Below, one piece after another: positions 33,919 through 42,544 of a stretch of 61,739 nucleotides of DNA. The translations under genes were made by a program, and so were the position numbers. Position 1 is the stretch's first letter, and each line of letters begins with the position of its first letter. The DNA is from an uncultured cyanobacterium (GTDB lineage Bacteria > Cyanobacteriota > Vampirovibrionia > Gastranaerophilales > Gastranaerophilaceae): contig CABUXT010000009.1 in the NCBI GenBank assembly GCA_902495705.1, positions 1-61,739 of the forward strand, read 5' to 3'. The notes below the pieces were generated by a model. The model worked only from the letters and a program-made list of their open reading frames with translations. It was not told the DNA's origin and did not search any database.

Positions 33919-34156
33919 AAAAGAAAAACAAGGAATGGTAGTTAGTAACAAAATGGATAAAACTGTTGTTGTAAAAGTTGCTGATTATGAACCACATCCA
34001 AAATACAAAAAGATTATGGAATCTAATAAACACTATAAAGCTCACGATGCAGAAAACGTTTGTAACGAAGGCGATATCGTAAGAATCGTTGAAAACAGAC
34101 CAATCTCTGGCAGCAAACGCTGGGTTGTAGCTGAAGTAGTAGAAAAAGCAAGATAA
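33911..34156 (+). CDS. rpsQ: 30S ribosomal protein S17
   Basis: An 81-residue OB-fold protein. GMVVSNKMDKTVVVKV, HPKYKKIMESNKHYKAHD and GDIVRIVENRPISGSKRW are diagnostic. The start lies inside the 3' end of rpmC. Confidence 0.96.
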   Translation: MPKKEKQGMVVSNKMDKTVVVKVADYEPHPKYKKIMESNKHYKAHDAENVCNEGDIVRIVENRPISGSKRWVVAEVVEKAR

Positions 34157-34273
34157 TTAATAAAATTTATGAATCTTGTCCTGAACTTGTTTCAGGACCC
34201 CATGAAAGGGGCAAGCAGCATTACCACAGAGTAATGAGAGGCAAACAGTAGTAAATACTAAAAGGAAAGAAAA
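34157..34273 (+). other. Spacer rpsQ-rplN with three hairpins
   Basis: GTCCTGAA / TTCAGGAC (about 34180-34200), CCCC / GGGG (34198-34211 region) and CATTAC / GTAATG follow one another. The first resembles the genome's short dispersed hairpin repeat, so a repeat may have inserted inside the operon. Confidence 0.55.
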
Positions 34274-34642
34274 ATGATACAACAAGAAACTAGACTAGAA
34301 GTAGCAGATAACACAGGTGCTAAACAATTATTATGTATCCGTGTTATGGGTAGCTCAAATAAAAAATTTGCAGCAGTTGGCGATGAAATCGTTGCTTCTG
34401 TAAAAGATGCGACTCCTAATATGGCTGTGAAAAAAGGTGAAGTTGTTCGTGCAGTTGTTGTTAGAACAAAAGCTGACATCAAACGTAATGACGGTTCTGT
34501 TATCAGATTTGATGAAAACGCTGCTGTAATTATCAACAAAGACGGCAACCCTAGAGGAACTCGTGTTTTCGGACCTGTAGCTCGTGAATTGAGAGACAAA
34601 GGTTATATGAAAATCGTTTCTCTTGCACCGGAAGTAATCTAG
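34274..34642 (+). CDS. rplN: 50S ribosomal protein L14
   Basis: A 122-residue protein. MIQQETRLEVADNTGAKQLLCIRVMG and GTRVFGPVARELRDKGYMKIVSLAPEVI (read in parts) are diagnostic. Confidence 0.98.
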   Translation: MIQQETRLEVADNTGAKQLLCIRVMGSSNKKFAAVGDEIVASVKDATPNMAVKKGEVVRAVVVRTKADIKRNDGSVIRFDENAAVIINKDGNPRGTRVFGPVARELRDKGYMKIVSLAPEVI

Positions 34643-34749
34643 TTCTCAACGTGCTAGTGCACGTTGCTGAACAGATTCCCCACATAGGGGCATGAACATG
34701 TAATAGGCCGATTGGTCAGTCCATGAAAGATACAAACCAGGAGAATAAA
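34643..34749 (+). other. Spacer rplN-rplX with hairpins
   Basis: AACGTGC-TAGT-GCACGTT (about 34649-34666) and CCCC-ACATA-GGGG hairpins. No coding sequence. The RBS of rplX (AGGAG) ends the spacer. Confidence 0.5.
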
Positions 34750-35088
34750 ATGACAAACAATGATAAAAAAAGTTTACATGTAAAAACAAGCGACAGAGTC
34801 GTTGTTATTGCAGGTAAAGATAAAGGAAAAATCGGTAACATCAAGAAAGTTGACCTAGAAAACGGTAGAGTTATTGTTGAAGGTGCTAACATGGTTACTA
34901 AAGCACAAAAACCTCAACCGGCAGCAGGTATCCAAGGCGGATTAATCAAACTTGAAGCTCCAATTGATTCTTCAAATGTTATGATTATTTGCCCAGCTTG
35001 CGAAAAGGCAACAAGAGTAGAAATGAAAGTTATCGACGGAAAAAAAGTTCGCGTATGTAAAAAATGTGGCGAACAACTAGATGCTTAA
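34750..35088 (+). CDS. rplX: 50S ribosomal protein L24
   Basis: A 112-residue protein with a KOW motif (VVVIAGKDKGKIGNIKKV) and a C-terminal four-cysteine segment (ICPACEKATR .. VCKKCGEQ) of the zinc-ribbon type. The start at 34750 follows AGGAG by 6 bases; nine further codons upstream are open (to 34723) but lack a ribosome binding site. Confidence 0.95.
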   Translation: MTNNDKKSLHVKTSDRVVVIAGKDKGKIGNIKKVDLENGRVIVEGANMVTKAQKPQPAAGIQGGLIKLEAPIDSSNVMIICPACEKATRVEMKVIDGKKVRVCKKCGEQLDA

Positions 35089-35143
35089 TGTGTAAAAAAA
35101 TATTTTTTACGACATTAATACCAATAGTAAAGGAAAAAGAAAA

Positions 35144-35701
35144 ATGACAGTAACAAAAAACTTAAAAACTAAATATCAAGAAGATGTAGTTCCAGCTTTG
35201 AAAGAAAAGTTCGGCTACAAAAATGAACACCAAGTTCCAAAACTTGTAAAAGTTGTATTGAACATGGGTGTTGGTGAAGCTTCTCACAACTCAAAAATTG
35301 CAGAAGCAATTGAAGCTCAATTAACAAAAATTGCCGGTCAAAAAGCAGTAGTTACAAAAGCTAAAAAATCAATTGCATCTTACAAATTGAGAGAAGGTAT
35401 GCCGGTTGGAGCAATGGCAACATTGCGTGGCGAAAGAATGTATGATTTCTTACAAAAATTGATTTGCGTAGTTCTTCCAAGAATCAGAGACTTCAGAGGT
35501 ATCAGCGCAAAGAGTTTTGATGGTCGTGGAAACTATACATTAGGCTTGAAAGAACAAGCTTTGTTCCCTGAAATCACTTATGAAGAAGTAGATTTAGTTA
35601 AGGGTATGAACGTTTCAGTTATCACAACTGCTGAAACAGATGAAGAGGCAAGAGAATTGTTAAGACTTCTCGGAATGCCATTCAAAGGTAGTCACAAATA
35701 A
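35144..35701 (+). CDS. rplE: 50S ribosomal protein L5
   Basis: A 185-residue protein that binds 5S rRNA. VPKLVKVVLNMGVGEA, LRGERMYDFLQKLICVVLPRIRDFRG (in parts) and GNYTLGLKEQALFPEI are diagnostic. Confidence 0.98.
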   Translation: MTVTKNLKTKYQEDVVPALKEKFGYKNEHQVPKLVKVVLNMGVGEASHNSKIAEAIEAQLTKIAGQKAVVTKAKKSIASYKLREGMPVGAMATLRGERMYDFLQKLICVVLPRIRDFRGISAKSFDGRGNYTLGLKEQALFPEITYEEVDLVKGMNVSVITTAETDEEARELLRLLGMPFKGSHK

Positions 35702-35724
35702 TAAGTACAAGATAGGAGAAATTC

Positions 35725-35931
35725 ATGGCTAAGAAAGCGATGATTAACAAAGAACTTAGACGCGAAAAACTTGCTGCTGCCGGAAAATACCCAACAGTAA
35801 GACTTCACAACAGATGCAGTATCTGTGGAAGACCTCACGGATTTCATAGAGATTTCGGTTTGTGCAGAATTTGTTTAAGAAAAATGGCTCACCAAGGTTT
35901 GTTACCGGGTGTTACAAAAGCAAGCTGGTAG
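35725..35931 (+). CDS. rpsN: 30S ribosomal protein S14, zinc-binding type
   Basis: A 68-residue protein with CSIC and CRIC pairs around GRPHGFHRDFGL, then LRKMAHQGLLPGVTKASW. This is the zinc-type S14 (rpsZ form). It is the last gene before an intrinsic terminator. Confidence 0.96.
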   Translation: MAKKAMINKELRREKLAAAGKYPTVRLHNRCSICGRPHGFHRDFGLCRICLRKMAHQGLLPGVTKASW

Positions 35932-35959
35932 TTTGCAAGCCAAATTTGTTAATAGAATT

Positions 35960-35989
35960 AAAAAGAGCGGCAGCAATACCGCTCTTTTT
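35960..35989 (+). terminator. Intrinsic terminator inside the ribosomal cluster
   Basis: AAAAAGAGCGG-N8-CCGCTCTTTTT, an 11-bp stem with a T run, 28 bases after rpsN. It splits the usual S10-spc transcript. Confidence 0.9.
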
Positions 35990-36100
35990 GTATTATGTTG
36001 TTACGAGGAACAACAAGTCAAGCAGAGTACGAAATGAAGAGGAGTTATGTTTTTAATGCGACTGCGTGTATTCAAGGTCTCAAATTGAACAAATAGGTCT

Positions 36101-36128
36101 ATGTCATTCTGAACTTGATTCAGAATCT
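36101..36128 (+). repeat. TGTCATTCTGAAC..GATTCAGAATCT hairpin repeat
   Basis: A member of the dispersed TGTCATTCTGAA family, here in the spacer between rpsN and rpsH. Confidence 0.65.
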
Positions 36129-36231
36129 TTTCAATAATCAAGATTTATCAATAATAACATTTGCCAAATTATTAAAGAAAAATCAAGAAGGTTTTGTGAT
36201 TGCTGAAATTTAGCATTTTGTTACATAGTTA

Positions 36232-36260
36232 TTGATTTTTATTGCTTTTCATGATAAATT
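36232..36260 (+). promoter_or_regulatory. Promoter for rpsH-rplF-rplR
   Basis: TTGATT (36232-36237), 17-base spacer and TAAATT (36255-36260). About 160 bases of leader follow before rpsH, with hairpins (TCCGA / TCGGA, AATG..CATT). Confidence 0.6.
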
Positions 36261-36426
36261 ACTCTTGTCAGACTGTTGAAAGAAGCCTGCGTTTGTTGGG
36301 CACAGTTAATTCAATAAGTGACGAGTAGATGGAAACTCCGAGAGGATTCGGAAACATAATAAATGGGTGCGCTCATTTTGTTTTCAAGGAATTTCGGAAG
36401 TCCGCAATCAGTAAAGGAAGAAAATT

Positions 36427-36825
36427 ATGGCAATGACAGATCCTATAGCAGATATGCTAACAAGAATCAGAAACGCTAACACAGTTAAGCACGAAACAGT
36501 TAATGTACCGGCTTCAAAATTGAAAATCGAATTGGCAAAACTTTTGAAATCTGAAGGTTTTATCGCTGATTACGAAGTTAAAGAAGAAGGCAAATTCAAA
36601 GTTATCACTATCACTTTGAAATATGATGCTGCCGGCAAACCTGTAATTACAAAATTAGAAAGAATTTCTAAACCTGGTTTGAGACATTACTCAAAAGCTA
36701 AAAACTTACAAAAAGTTTTGGGCGGTATGGGTGTTGCAATTGTTTCAACTCCAAAAGGCTTGCTAACTGACAGAAAAGCTAGAAAAGAAAATGTTGGTGG
36801 CGAAGTTCTTTGCTATGTATACTAA
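36427..36825 (+). CDS. rpsH: 30S ribosomal protein S8
   Basis: A 132-residue protein. TDPIADMLTRIRNANTVKHE and the C-terminal GVAIVSTPKGLLTDRKARKENVGGEVLCYVY (in parts) are diagnostic. It binds helix 21 of 16S rRNA. It has its own promoter. Confidence 0.97.
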   Translation: MAMTDPIADMLTRIRNANTVKHETVNVPASKLKIELAKLLKSEGFIADYEVKEEGKFKVITITLKYDAAGKPVITKLERISKPGLRHYSKAKNLQKVLGGMGVAIVSTPKGLLTDRKARKENVGGEVLCYVY

Positions 36826-36979
36826 TCAGATGGCAAGAAGGCTGGAGGGCGTGAGGTCAGGCTTTTTAAATTTTAAATAGCTTGCCTTCCTAACATCCTG
36901 ACGTCTTGTCTTCATTCTTGAGTGTAATTGGTAGAAAAGCTCAAGGTAGTTCACAATATACCATAAGGAGAAATTAAAA
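36826..36979 (+). other. Spacer rpsH-rplF with pseudoknot-like pairing
   Basis: GGCAAG (36832-36837) pairs with CTTGCC (36881-36886), and GTCAGG (36856-36861) with CCTGAC (36897-36902). The two pairings cross, as in an H-type pseudoknot, although both could also be alternatives. No ORF. Confidence 0.5.
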
Positions 36980-37519
36980 ATGTCAAGAATTGGTAAAAAA
37001 CCTGTAGAAATTCCTCAAGGTGTTGAGGTTAAAATCGAAGGACAAGTTGTTACAGCAAAAGGACCTTTGGGTACTGAAGTTGTAAACGTACGTCCTGAAA
37101 TTGCAGTTAAATTAGAAGATAACCATGTTGTATTGTCAAAAGTTGGTACAACTCGTGAAACTGATGCTTTGTACGGTTTGTCAAGAACATTAGTTGCAAA
37201 CGCTATTCACGGTGTTAAAGAAGGCTTTGTGAAAAAACTTGAAATCAACGGTGTTGGTTACAGAGCACAAATGCAAGGTACAACTTTGAATATGGCTTTG
37301 GGTTATTCTCACCCTGTTGATATCGTTCCACCGGAAGGTATCACAATTTCTGTAGAAGCTAACACAAAAATCACTGTTAAAGGTTCTAACAAACAAACAG
37401 TTGGTGATGTTGCAGCTTTGATTCGTTCTAAACGTAAACCTGAAGTATACAAAGGCAAAGGTGTTAAATACGAAGGCGAATACATCAGACGTAAAGCTGG
37501 TAAAGCCGGCAAAAAATAG
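36980..37519 (+). CDS. rplF: 50S ribosomal protein L6
   Basis: A 179-residue protein of two L6 repeats. MSRIGKKPVEIPQGVEVKI, GVTKEGFVKKLEINGVGYRA-like central block and the C-terminal KPEVYKGKGVKYEGEYIRRKAGK are diagnostic. Confidence 0.97.
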   Translation: MSRIGKKPVEIPQGVEVKIEGQVVTAKGPLGTEVVNVRPEIAVKLEDNHVVLSKVGTTRETDALYGLSRTLVANAIHGVKEGFVKKLEINGVGYRAQMQGTTLNMALGYSHPVDIVPPEGITISVEANTKITVKGSNKQTVGDVAALIRSKRKPEVYKGKGVKYEGEYIRRKAGKAGKK

Positions 37520-37812
37520 GGCGCTAAGCCGATGTGACGTCCTGAGTCGGTTTGCGGGAGCAAAGCGAGCAGGGACGGAACATAATAATATCGTCGTTAC
37601 GAACGGAGTGAAAGCGAAGAGAGTGGCGCAATCTATGATTGCACAGACGATGAAGGTAGCTGTTAGCGAACGAAGTGAGCGTTACAGATACCTTATGCCA
37701 AATATATTTTGGCAACCAATGGCACAGTGTGCCTAACAATACAAAAATAAGCCCATATAAACTCTTAGAGTGGTTCTTTAAGCAAGTTTGGGTGATGAAA
37801 GGATAATTAAAA
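37520..37812 (+). other. Long repeat-bearing spacer rplF-rplR
   Basis: A 293-base gap within an operon, without a gene. Hairpins seen: AGCCGA..TCGGTT, GCAATC-TAT-GATTGC, TGCCAAA..TTTGGCA and GGCAC..GTGCC. The segment around 37590-37650 resembles the TGTCATTACGAGGAA dispersed repeat family. The sequence is noticeably more GC-rich than the genes either side. Confidence 0.6.
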
Positions 37813-38181
37813 ATGATTAAACAAAAAGAAAGAAAACCATTAGTTCAAAAAAGACACAAATCAATCAGAGTTAAAGTTTCAGGTACTGCTGAATTCCCTA
37901 GATTGGCTGTATACAGAAGTACAAAACACATCTATGCTCAATTGATTGATGATGAAAACCATGTAACATTGGCATCAGCATCTTCAAATGACAAAGATTT
38001 GAAAGAAAAATTAGCTCACGGCGGTAACATCGAGGCTGCTAAAGTTGTTGGTGAAGCTATCGCTCAAAAAGCTAAAAAAGCTGGTGTTGAATGTGTTGTA
38101 TTCGATAGAGGCGGATTCTTGTATCACGGTAGAATCGCAGCTTTGGCTGACGCAGCTAGAGAAGCTGGTTTGATGTTCTAA
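37813..38181 (+). CDS. rplR: 50S ribosomal protein L18
   Basis: A 122-residue 5S-rRNA-binding protein. RHKSIRVKVSGTAEFPRLAVYRS, HIYAQLIDD and VVFDRGGFLYHGRIAALADAAREAGL (in parts) are diagnostic. It ends the cluster; rpsE does not follow. Confidence 0.97.
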   Translation: MIKQKERKPLVQKRHKSIRVKVSGTAEFPRLAVYRSTKHIYAQLIDDENHVTLASASSNDKDLKEKLAHGGNIEAAKVVGEAIAQKAKKAGVECVVFDRGGFLYHGRIAALADAAREAGLMF

Positions 38182-38210
38182 TTTTTAGAATAACAAATTA
38201 TATAAGAAGT

Positions 38211-38239
38211 GGCGCCGATTACATTTTGTAATCGGCGCC
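38211..38239. terminator. Strong bidirectional terminator rplR / trmFO
   Basis: GGCGCCGATTACA-TTT-TGTAATCGGCGCC, 13-bp perfect stem, extended by partial AAGAAG/CTTCTT pairing. It lies between convergent rplR and trmFO. Confidence 0.92.
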
Positions 38240-38256
38240 TTCTTTATCTAAAAATA

Positions 38257-39564
38257 TTATTTTGCAAGATAACTTTTCAAAGACTCAAGCGCCCTGTTTG
38301 CCATCAATTCACCTTTTAGTTTTTTGTTTTTTCTTTCTTTTTTCGGCAATTCAACAGGCGGAACAATTCCCCAGTTTGAATTTATCGGTTGGAAGTTTGT
38401 ATGTTCAGGATTTGTAATGTAGTGAGTCAAAGCACCAAGCATTGTGTCGGTTGGAAGTTCCAATAACGGCTCATTATTTAATAATCTTGCCATATTTAAC
38501 CCTGCCAAAAGTCCTGACGCAATAGATTCTGTGTAACCTTCTGTCCCTGTGATTTGACCTGCAAAGAACAAATCTTTTCGCTCACGAGTTTGTAGTGTCG
38601 GATTGAGTAAGTTTGGAGAGTTTATGAATGTGTTTCTGTGCATAACTCCATATCTTACAATACTAACGTTTTCTAATCCCGGAATAGATTGTAGTAATTC
38701 TTTTTGAGCACCCCATTTCAAATTCGTTTGGAAACCAACCAAATTAAATAATGTTTTTGCAGAATTATCTTGGCGAAGTTGTACAACGGCATAATTTTTT
38801 TCATTTGTGCGCTTGTCAATTAATCCTACAGGTTTCATCGGACCAAAGCGCAAGGTGTCTACACCGCGAGATGCCAAAACTTCAATCGGCAAACAGCTTT
38901 CAAAAAATTTAGCACCCTTTTCAAAGTCATGCTGTTCTATTCGAGGAGCGTTTGTCAAAATATTGTAAAATTTTTCATACTGTTCTTGATTCATCGGACA
39001 GTTGATATATGATGCCTCTCCTTTGTCGTAGCGACTTGCCCAAAACGCAATATCAAAATTTATGCTGTCTTTTTCTACAATTGGTGCAATTGCATCAAAA
39101 AAGTGCAGATATTCACTTTTTGTAAACTCTTTAATCGCATCTGTGAATTTTGAACTTGTCAATGGACCGGATGCGATAATAGTCGGAGTTTGTGGAATTT
39201 CTGTAACTTCTTCTCTTATCAGATTAATATTTGGGTTTTGCTCAATCTTTTTTGTTACGGTTTGAGAAAATTTGTGTCTGTCGATTGCCAATGCGTTTCC
39301 AGCCGGAACTTGACATTCTTTTGCAATTTCAATCAATTCTCCGCCAAGCAATTCCATTTCATGCTTTAATAAACCACTTCCATTTGTGATGTCATAAGAA
39401 CCAAGACTGTTTGAACATACAAATTCCGCACAATCTTCTGTTGTGTGCGCTCCGGTTTTTGTTACCGGTCTCATTTCGTATAAATTAACTTTAAATCCAT
39501 TTTTTGCAAGTTGTAATGCCGCCTCAGAACCGGCAAGCCCTGCACCGATAATATTTACTTCCAT
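38257..39564 (-). CDS. trmFO: Methylenetetrahydrofolate-tRNA-(uracil-5-)-methyltransferase
   Basis: A 435-residue FAD enzyme making m5U54 in the tRNA T-loop, using methylene-THF. The FAD motif is GAGLAGSEAALQLAKNG near residue 8. ETRPVT-equivalent MRPVTKTGAHTT, CSNSLGS with a catalytic-site Cys, and FAGQITGTEGYTESIASGLLAG complete the family pattern. Confidence 0.96.
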   Translation of the reverse strand: MEVNIIGAGLAGSEAALQLAKNGFKVNLYEMRPVTKTGAHTTEDCAEFVCSNSLGSYDITNGSGLLKHEMELLGGELIEIAKECQVPAGNALAIDRHKFSQTVTKKIEQNPNINLIREEVTEIPQTPTIIASGPLTSSKFTDAIKEFTKSEYLHFFDAIAPIVEKDSINFDIAFWASRYDKGEASYINCPMNQEQYEKFYNILTNAPRIEQHDFEKGAKFFESCLPIEVLASRGVDTLRFGPMKPVGLIDKRTNEKNYAVVQLRQDNSAKTLFNLVGFQTNLKWGAQKELLQSIPGLENVSIVRYGVMHRNTFINSPNLLNPTLQTRERKDLFFAGQITGTEGYTESIASGLLAGLNMARLLNNEPLLELPTDTMLGALTHYITNPEHTNFQPINSNWGIVPPVELPKKERKNKKLKGELMANRALESLKSYLAK

Positions 39565-39651
39565 TCCTGTAGTTTACCTGAGATATAAAAGGGTGTCAAA
39601 TCGCGATTATGTACTTATGTTACAAAAATGTTATGATTGTAGTAAAAACTA

Positions 39652-39680
39652 TTGATATTAATCTCATGATTAAGTATAAT
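39652..39680 (+). promoter_or_regulatory. Strong sigma-70-type promoter for the 703-residue protein
   Basis: TTGATA (39652-39657), 17-base spacer, consensus TATAAT (39675-39680). The ATG at 39814 is about 130 bases downstream. Confidence 0.75.
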
Positions 39681-39813
39681 AAGTACACTTGTTCAAGGCT
39701 TTTTTTATAGTGTACAATGTAAAAGTTTTGAAACATTACCCAAAAAAAAGGCAATTAAGTGCGGATTGTTGTTTTTTTTATTGTGTAGAAGATTTATAAA
39801 TTTAGTAGGGAAA

Positions 39814-41925
39814 ATGTCAGTAAAACCAATAATACCAAGTATAAATTCAAATAATAATAATGCGAATAATTTAAAGATGCGCTCCTGTTCGGGCATGTCG
39901 ATGCCACAGAACAAAATGCAAAATCGTGCAAATTCAAATTCTGTATCGTTTCAAGGTGGTGTAAACCCAATTGTTGGGTTCATGGATTTCATTGATGCAG
40001 GCGGTTACGCAGCATCGTTTATTATTCAAGATGGTTTAGGTTTTATTGCTCCACGTGTAGGAAAAGGCTTGGTACGTGGCGCTCATGACAAAAAAGACGA
40101 AAACGGTAATGTTGTTTTAGGCAAAGACGGTAAACCCCAACGTGAATTGAACTGGGCTTTGGCAAGAAAAGAATTTTTAAGAGAAATTATCACCGGTCCA
40201 AGTGCATTCTTAATTCCTTTAGGAATGTTGCATGTTATCAAAAAGAACTTCGGCAGAGGTAATAATGTAAAATTGAATTATATCGATGGTTTCCAAAAAC
40301 CGTTCACTGATTTTGCTACAAAATATTCGGAAGAAATCGTAAACGGCAATGCGGATAAAGGCAAATTCTATAAGAGAATTTTCAAAGATACTATCGAAAG
40401 AAGTGTAAATGGTAGTCTTCCAGATGCTGAGAAAATGTCAGCAGATGAAATTACAAAATACGCTGAAAGTTTCACTGAAAAACAAATGAAAATCGAAGGC
40501 ATAATGGCTGACAAGTCATTGTCAAAATCGCAACGTAAAGCTAAATTGGCTGAAGTTGGGTCAGTTGTTGACGATTTCATGAAACTTAAAAAAGGCAAAA
40601 TCGGCGGTGCTGTTGATGAAATGGCTGTTCAATTCTCTGCCTCAAACGGCAAAATGAAACATGGTACAATCGGAGAATTGGTCAATGCTATGTCAGACTA
40701 CTTTGATGATGCTGTAAAAACTGCTCACAAAGCTATTAAAGACAAAGTTTCAGCAGAAGAACTTGAAAAGGTTATCAAATCATACACTAACCGCAAAATG
40801 GGTTCAAGAGTATTGACAAACTTGGGTATTTTCGGCACAGTTGCTGCTTTCTATACTCAAATCCCTAAATTGTATAATATGGGTCAAAAAGGTAACCCTG
40901 CCGCAGCCGGTTCTGAACAACAAAAAGACTCAGTTGCTCAACAAACAGGCAGTGTTTCAAGTGCAGATAAAGCTCAAGCAAAAGCTAACGACGGCAAAAA
41001 CGGTGTTGCATTCACAGGTTTGTCAGGTTTCTTAGAAAAAACAGGTGAAAAGGTATTTAACGGTTCAAAGGCTAAAAAAGTTTCAGATATCTTTGAATTA
41101 AACGGGCCTGTAATGTCTGCAAATGCCATGACAACTTTGTTATTCGGTTTCTGTATTCCACCTAGGCTTTCTAATGCTAAAGATAAATACGAATACGGTG
41201 AGGTTGTTGTTCGTGATATGACAGCGTTTACAGCGTTGTTGTTCGGCGCAAAAGCTTTAGCAAGATTATGTTCAGACGGATTTACAAAAATCACAGGTTT
41301 GGCATTAAATAAAAAGAATATGGAAGGTCATAACGGATTCCACAAAGTAATTGATTACTTGAATCCAAACGACACTCACCATAGTGTACTTTCAACAAAA
41401 CAATTGGTATCAAAATACACTAATATTGAAGATTACAAAGGCGGTATAAACGGCTTTATGGCCTTCATTGAGGCTAGTGGCGGTGATGTTAAAAAAGCTA
41501 TGAACTGTGATAAGAAGGTTCGCAGTGCGGTTGAAGAAATCTTGAAGAACTTCAATAACAAGACATTTGCCGATGCAACTTCAAAAGAGATTAAGGCTGC
41601 TTTGAAATCTGCTCACGCTGAAAATGGCGATTTAATCAAGAAATTCTACAAGTTATTTGATGCAAATAATGGCTTGTTGAACAAGGCTAGAACTTGCAAC
41701 TCAACATTCGGTTTTGTTTCAACAATTCTGTTAATCCCAGGCTTGATTATTGCACTTGGTGAATTTTGTGAAAGAATGACAGATAAACGTTCTAAGAAAG
41801 ATTTGGCAGCTGCAGAAAAAGCAGGAAATACTAAAAAAGCCAATGAGGCAGAAAAATATTTAGAACGCAGATTCCAAACAAATGCTCCATCTATGGCAGG
41901 TTTCTTAGGAAATGGCGTAAGATAA
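39814..41925 (+). CDS. Large multi-segment membrane protein of unknown function
   Basis: A 703-residue protein, not recognised. The N-terminal 50 residues are polar and Asn-rich and end in NSVSFQGG. Hydrophobic segments follow at intervals (for example FLIPLGMLHVI, LTNLGIFGTVAAFYTQIP, TAFTALLFGAKALARL, TFGFVSTILLIPGLIIAL), separated by long polar, helical Lys-rich stretches. Start at 39814 is set by AGGG; codons upstream are open but lack an RBS. It has a strong promoter and terminator of its own, so it is a single well-expressed gene. It may belong to a lineage-specific envelope protein family. Confidence 0.85.
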   Translation: MSVKPIIPSINSNNNNANNLKMRSCSGMSMPQNKMQNRANSNSVSFQGGVNPIVGFMDFIDAGGYAASFIIQDGLGFIAPRVGKGLVRGAHDKKDENGNVVLGKDGKPQRELNWALARKEFLREIITGPSAFLIPLGMLHVIKKNFGRGNNVKLNYIDGFQKPFTDFATKYSEEIVNGNADKGKFYKRIFKDTIERSVNGSLPDAEKMSADEITKYAESFTEKQMKIEGIMADKSLSKSQRKAKLAEVGSVVDDFMKLKKGKIGGAVDEMAVQFSASNGKMKHGTIGELVNAMSDYFDDAVKTAHKAIKDKVSAEELEKVIKSYTNRKMGSRVLTNLGIFGTVAAFYTQIPKLYNMGQKGNPAAAGSEQQKDSVAQQTGSVSSADKAQAKANDGKNGVAFTGLSGFLEKTGEKVFNGSKAKKVSDIFELNGPVMSANAMTTLLFGFCIPPRLSNAKDKYEYGEVVVRDMTAFTALLFGAKALARLCSDGFTKITGLALNKKNMEGHNGFHKVIDYLNPNDTHHSVLSTKQLVSKYTNIEDYKGGINGFMAFIEASGGDVKKAMNCDKKVRSAVEEILKNFNNKTFADATSKEIKAALKSAHAENGDLIKKFYKLFDANNGLLNKARTCNSTFGFVSTILLIPGLIIALGEFCERMTDKRSKKDLAAAEKAGNTKKANEAEKYLERRFQTNAPSMAGFLGNGVR

Positions 41926-41949
41926 TTTGAAAAGGTTTTAAATACAAAC

Positions 41950-41985
41950 GACGATGGCGGAGAAATTTATTTCTCCGCCATCGTC
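41950..41985. terminator. Strong bidirectional terminator
   Basis: A 17-bp perfect stem GACGATGGCGGAGAAAT / ATTTCTCCGCCATCGTC with a 2-base loop remnant. Convergent genes on both sides use it. Confidence 0.93.
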
Positions 41986-42010
41986 TTATATCCTATTAAA
42001 TTTTCAGAAA

Positions 42011-42223
42011 CTAACCTTCTACAGCTTCAATCAATTTGTTGATATCATCAACCATTGCATCCGGGTCGTAGCCGTGAACTTTAGCACCAGCTTCAAGGTT
42101 TTCAAATCTTGCAGCAGCGCAACCTAAGCAACCTAAACCGTATCTGTGGAAAACTTCGATACTTTCAGGATGTTTTTGTGCGATTTCCATAATATTCATT
42201 TCTTTAGTAACTTTTTCTACCAT
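42011..42223 (-). CDS. DUF1858-domain protein
   Basis: A 70-residue protein matching the DUF1858/ScdA-N pattern: VTKEMNIMEIAQKHPESIEVFHRYGLGCLGCAAARFE. The CxxC (GCLGC) pair is typical and may bind a metal or an iron-sulfur cluster; in relatives the domain precedes hybrid-cluster or iron-sulfur repair modules. Here it stands alone. RBS AAGGAG. Confidence 0.88.
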   Translation of the reverse strand: MVEKVTKEMNIMEIAQKHPESIEVFHRYGLGCLGCAAARFENLEAGAKVHGYDPDAMVDDINKLIEAVEG

Positions 42224-42299
42224 GTCATTATCTCCTTTTTGACTTTTTCCTAATTTCCATTAAAAACATTATACACAAAAAAGAAGGAAGTGTATAACT

Positions 42300-42461
42300 A
42301 TGGAATTGTTGAAATTTTTTATTAAAGACGAAGTTCCGGCAGTGGGACTCACAAGATTTAGAGACAAAAAAGATTTGTATAATGGCTATGAGCAGCCAAG
42401 ATTGAATTTCCAACGCAAAGTTTTTAAACCGAATTACAGTAATAATTTCTTTTTATTGTAA
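42300..42461 (+). CDS. Small protein, 53 residues, unknown
   Basis: ATG at 42300 follows GGAAG by 9 bases, and the frame is open to TAA at 42459. The peptide begins MELLKFFIKDEVPAVGLTRF and is basic toward the C-terminus (FQRKVFKPNYSNN). The codon use resembles neighbours. It belongs to a cluster of small proteins of unknown role at 42300-42981. Confidence 0.6.
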   Translation: MELLKFFIKDEVPAVGLTRFRDKKDLYNGYEQPRLNFQRKVFKPNYSNNFFLL

Positions 42462-42544
42462 TTTAAGTTAATATTTCTTAATGAACCCCTGTAAATTAAT
42501 CAATTTTTGTCTGAAAATATACTTAAATATATTGTAAGGGAAAA

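Noticed and set aside
37461..37739. Open frames on both strands in the rplF-rplR spacer
   Set aside because: They lie in repeat-like, hairpin-rich sequence, lack an RBS and resemble no ribosomal or other protein.
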